64,000 bases of DNA from Saccharobesus litoralis (GTDB lineage: Bacteria; Pseudomonadota; Gammaproteobacteria; Enterobacterales; Alteromonadaceae), in contig NZ_CP026604.1 in assembly GCF_003063625.1 (NCBI RefSeq), forward strand, positions 3,078,065 to 3,142,064, read 5' to 3'. Positions 61,868 through 64,000 of the stretch are shown here, one piece after another. Within the stretch, counting starts at the first letter, position 1; every line of letters starts with the position of its first letter. Below the pieces are notes generated by a model. That model had not been told where the DNA came from. It saw only the letters and a program-made list of their open reading frames with translations, and made no database searches. The position numbers and the translations under genes were made by a program.

Positions 61868-62446
61868 TTAGATAAAGGCGGTTTGTGCGGATAATTGAAA
61901 CGCCAGACAGACGGGTGCTGTTAAACCATTCACAAGTGCACAAAGGGTTGCAAAAACAGGATGAGTACAACGCCAAGAAGAGGTAACAGAAACGGGTGAC
62001 TTAAGCCTTAATCGATACTGCATGATATTACGTTTTAAAGCGGCAACCCAACGCCAAGCCTGACGGGTACTCACTTGTTCAGTGGCTAGTTGATAAGCTT
62101 TAACCACAGCGACATTAGCCAGTAACAACACAATAAACACACTCAATTGCCAAGCGCTGTATTGGCGATTAGGTAAACATTCAGCCAAGACTAACTGAGT
62201 GGTACGGCCACAACCGGAATGACCGAAACGATTAGAACAAACAACTCGCTTGCCCATGGTTTTACGCTCATGCATAGACAGCTGTTTGTAAATAAAGCCA
62301 TGGCTAATTAAATGCCCACCTAAACCACAATGTTGACAGGTCAATGAATAATAACGATGACAAGGCTCAAGATAACGCTCAATATCAGATAAGGATTGAA
62401 AGAATGTTTGCATACCAGCATCAAACAAAAAATCTCGACGTGACAC
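61868..62446 (-). CDS. Zinc-finger protein at the start of the transposon
   Basis: A 192-residue protein with a probable Cys4 zinc finger: CQHCGLGGH (Cys37, Cys40) and CSNRFGHSGCGRT (Cys70, Cys79). A helical, probably DNA-binding part (WQLSVFIVLLLANVAVVKAY, VSTRQAWRWVAALKRN) follows. It lies 172 bp upstream of the transposase gene on the same strand and I take it as part of the element, perhaps a target-site or accessory factor. Its pattern differs from TniQ/TnsD zinc fingers as I know them, so I give no family name. No transmembrane segment is certain, despite one hydrophobic stretch. Confidence 0.65.
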   Translation of the reverse strand: MSRRDFLFDAGMQTFFQSLSDIERYLEPCHRYYSLTCQHCGLGGHLISHGFIYKQLSMHERKTMGKRVVCSNRFGHSGCGRTTQLVLAECLPNRQYSAWQLSVFIVLLLANVAVVKAYQLATEQVSTRQAWRWVAALKRNIMQYRLRLKSPVSVTSSWRCTHPVFATLCALVNGLTAPVCLAFQLSAQTAFI

Positions 62447-62793
62447 AAGAAAAATATTCAGCAGTGTAAATAAAAATCTTAATTCCCAAATTACACGTTA
62501 TAACAATGAGTTATCCGTTGTTTGCAGTTTGGCTGGTAAGTCAATTATGGAGTGATTGGATTGTGGGAATTAACAGTTAATGCAATAGTTAAATGTGCTT
62601 AATGAAGTGTATGTCTCCGATTAAATAAGCCAATATGGGTTTAATCATATTGGCTTTTTTCATTTTCCACTCTGACTTCTTCTTGCTCTGACTTCAGTCG
62701 ATTAGCCTATAATTATAAGAGACTGTATTACGAGCATGCGTAACTAAAGTATGATCTTGCCCTGTTAAGTATTAGGTTTTTGGCAAGCATGCA
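62447..62793. other. 347-bp non-coding region between transposon and sulfatase
   Basis: No gene seen. It includes an 8-bp inverted repeat (AATTCCCA near 62481 and TGGGAATT near 62565) and the terminator-containing repeat copy B (62628-62730). No + strand gene lies directly upstream of copy B today. Confidence 0.55.
62628..62730 (+). repeat. Terminator-containing repeat, copy B
   Basis: A 10-bp hairpin (62628-62637 with 62646-62655) followed by TTTTTTC, a variable stretch, then CCTATAATTATAAG and ACTGTATTA ending at 62730. It matches copy A at 57562-57647 except for an insertion of about 17 bp. The hairpin is a good + strand terminator. Confidence 0.8.
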
Positions 62794-64000
62794 TTACAGC
62801 AAAGACTGCATGGCGCTAATATCGAGTTCGTCTTGCATTTCTTTTTGTAAATCTAATAAATCATTGAACAACTGCTTGGCTTTTTGACGATATTGTGGCT
62901 TAGCAAACAAGTTGTGTTTTTCATCTTTATCATTTTGTAAATCAAACAACTTGATGGTGTTTGCGGTTGGATAAACAATGAGCTTATAGCCACCCTTTTT
63001 GATCATGCGCTGACTTTCACGATAGGCGCCGTAGATACCGTTGTAATGACTGGTGTTGGTTTTTCCTTTTGCTAAGTCTAATATTGAATTGAAATATACA
63101 TGCTCGGGTTTAGTGGCACCGGCTAACTCTAGTGCTGTGGCCATGGTATCTTGCAAATAAATGTTGGCATCCACCACTTTGCCCTTTTCTAACCCAGGCC
63201 CCCAAATAATGTAAGGTGAGCGGATTGAGTGCTCGTACATATTTTGTTTACCAAATAAGCCATGTTCACCCACAGCCAGACCGTGATCGGCGGTATAAAC
63301 AATATAGGTATTGTCAAACTTACCTGATGCTTTTAACGCTTTGATAATCGCTCCTATTTGTTCATCCAAATGGGTGATTAATGCGTAGTATTCCTTTAAA
63401 TGCACCTGAGTTGCGTATTCAGTGCGGGGGAATGGCGCAAGCGCCGCATCGCGTAGACTCGGGCCATTGCCGATTTGGTCTTTCTCTGGGTAGTTAGCTT
63501 GCCAATTACTCGGTAATGGTAATTGTTCAGCTTGATACATATCTTGATACGCTTGAGGGGCTTGGCGTGGGTCATGCGGTGCATTGAATGCTAAATACAT
63601 AAAAAACGGCTTATCTTTTTGCGCGGCGCTATTAATAAAACCGAGTGCTTCATCTTTAACGACTTCACTCCAATGTTTACCACCTTGATAAAAACCGCCA
63701 AATTTCGGATCCGTGGGAGACCAAGAATCATCATTTTTGTTTAGTGGTCGATTGTAGCCGACAGGCATTAGCTCTTCTGCTGATTTGGCTTGACTGGTGC
63801 CGTTTGCCAATGCTTTAAACGCAGCAACCATTTTATGATGTTGCCAATAATCTTTTGGCATTCCGCCGCGTACGGTTTTTGCGGTATTAAAAATTTTATG
63901 AGCTGGGGCGTGAACATGCCATTTACCTGTCATGTAAGTGTCGTAGCCCTGTTTTTCCATGAGCTTGGACCAAGTTTGTTGCAAGCCTTGACCATTTTTG
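62794..64000 (-). CDS. Sulfatase, N-terminus beyond the window
   Basis: At least 402 residues of a formylglycine-type arylsulfatase. TGKWHVHAP matches the GKWH sulfatase motif, and FMYLAFNAPHDPRQAP, YTADHGLAVGEHGLFGKQ (metal-binding DHG) and the C-terminal EKHNLFAKPQ region are typical. The frame stays open to the window edge (upstream codons read KNGQGL), so the catalytic CxPSR motif and any signal peptide lie past 64000. Sulfatases of this kind desulfate algal polysaccharides such as carrageenan, fucoidan or ulvan; the substrate cannot be told here. It is convergent with the RHS locus side of the window. Confidence 0.87.
   Translation of the reverse strand, partial: KNGQGLQQTWSKLMEKQGYDTYMTGKWHVHAPAHKIFNTAKTVRGGMPKDYWQHHKMVAAFKALANGTSQAKSAEELMPVGYNRPLNKNDDSWSPTDPKFGGFYQGGKHWSEVVKDEALGFINSAAQKDKPFFMYLAFNAPHDPRQAPQAYQDMYQAEQLPLPSNWQANYPEKDQIGNGPSLRDAALAPFPRTEYATQVHLKEYYALITHLDEQIGAIIKALKASGKFDNTYIVYTADHGLAVGEHGLFGKQNMYEHSIRSPYIIWGPGLEKGKVVDANIYLQDTMATALELAGATKPEHVYFNSILDLAKGKTNTSHYNGIYGAYRESQRMIKKGGYKLIVYPTANTIKLFDLQNDKDEKHNLFAKPQYRQKAKQLFNDLLDLQKEMQDELDISAMQSLL

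Larger units (their letters stand above)
59170..62460 (-). mobile_element. Transposon with zinc-finger protein, DDE transposase, AAA+ ATPase and 56-residue protein
   Basis: Four genes read on the - strand from 62446 to 59484, the last three chained by ATGA overlaps. The DDE transposase/AAA+ ATPase pair is the core of Mu/Tn7/Tn5053-like elements. The outer ends are not fixed: I found no clear terminal inverted repeat pair or target duplication. The left limit is set at the repeated sequences from about 59170, and the right limit just upstream of the zinc-finger gene. It appears to sit between the orphan RHS immunity gene and a terminator repeat that would normally follow it. Confidence 0.7.

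Overview
The window reads as chromosome of a marine gammaproteobacterium of the Alteromonadales type (Alteromonadaceae or Catenovulum-like; genus not certain). The reasons are the AT-leaning base composition, the housekeeping block prkB, maoP, MEMO1-family gene, DUF1289 gene, ilvI-ilvH, an envelope lipoprotein cluster with an MltC-like transglycosylase and asnB, and a sulfatase of the kind used on algal polysaccharides. No rRNA, tRNA or CRISPR array was seen.

Layout. 1-5 kb: metabolic and housekeeping genes on the + strand, ending in the acetolactate synthase genes ilvI and ilvH. 5-9.5 kb: on the - strand, a spermidine-synthase-like methyltransferase and three lipoprotein genes (COG3014-like, LpoB-like, LPP20-like). 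9.9-12.1 kb: on the + strand, a second LPP20 lipoprotein and a transglycosylase with an MltC-type N-terminal domain. 12.2-13.9 kb: asnB on the - strand.

14.4-42.9 kb: one uninterrupted gene for a 9480-residue LapA/BapA-type biofilm adhesin. It begins with a retention module and a TAAGG site of the kind cut by LapG, continues through several families of tandem beta-sandwich repeats (6 x 97, 29 Calx-beta-like, 7 x 200, 2 + 2 x 100 and 6 x 107 residues), then a PA14 module and three repeats that each seem to carry an inserted domain, and ends with RTX repeats and a type I secretion signal. 43-50.8 kb: the matching type I exporter (LapB-like ABC protein, LapC-like adaptor, two paralogous TolC-like outer-membrane proteins) with an OmpA/TSP3 lipoprotein between the two TolC genes. 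The protease LapG and its c-di-GMP receptor LapD are not in the window.

50.9-59 kb: an accessory surface or toxin locus with a small secreted protein, a MAM-like protein ending in a stray RHS-core motif, a 1590-residue Sec-exported RHS protein with a candidate membrane immunity protein, and an orphan RHS tip with its own candidate immunity protein. 59.2-62.45 kb: a transposon made of a zinc-finger protein, a DDE transposase, an AAA+ ATPase and a 56-residue protein; the last three are chained by 4-bp ATGA overlaps. A terminator-containing repeat occurs after the first RHS/immunity pair and again beyond the transposon, which suggests the transposon landed inside the RHS locus. 62.8-64 kb: a sulfatase gene running off the window edge.

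The most interesting parts are the internal duplication history of the giant adhesin, its three unfamiliar inserted domains near the C-terminal tip, and the RHS cassette locus split by the transposon.
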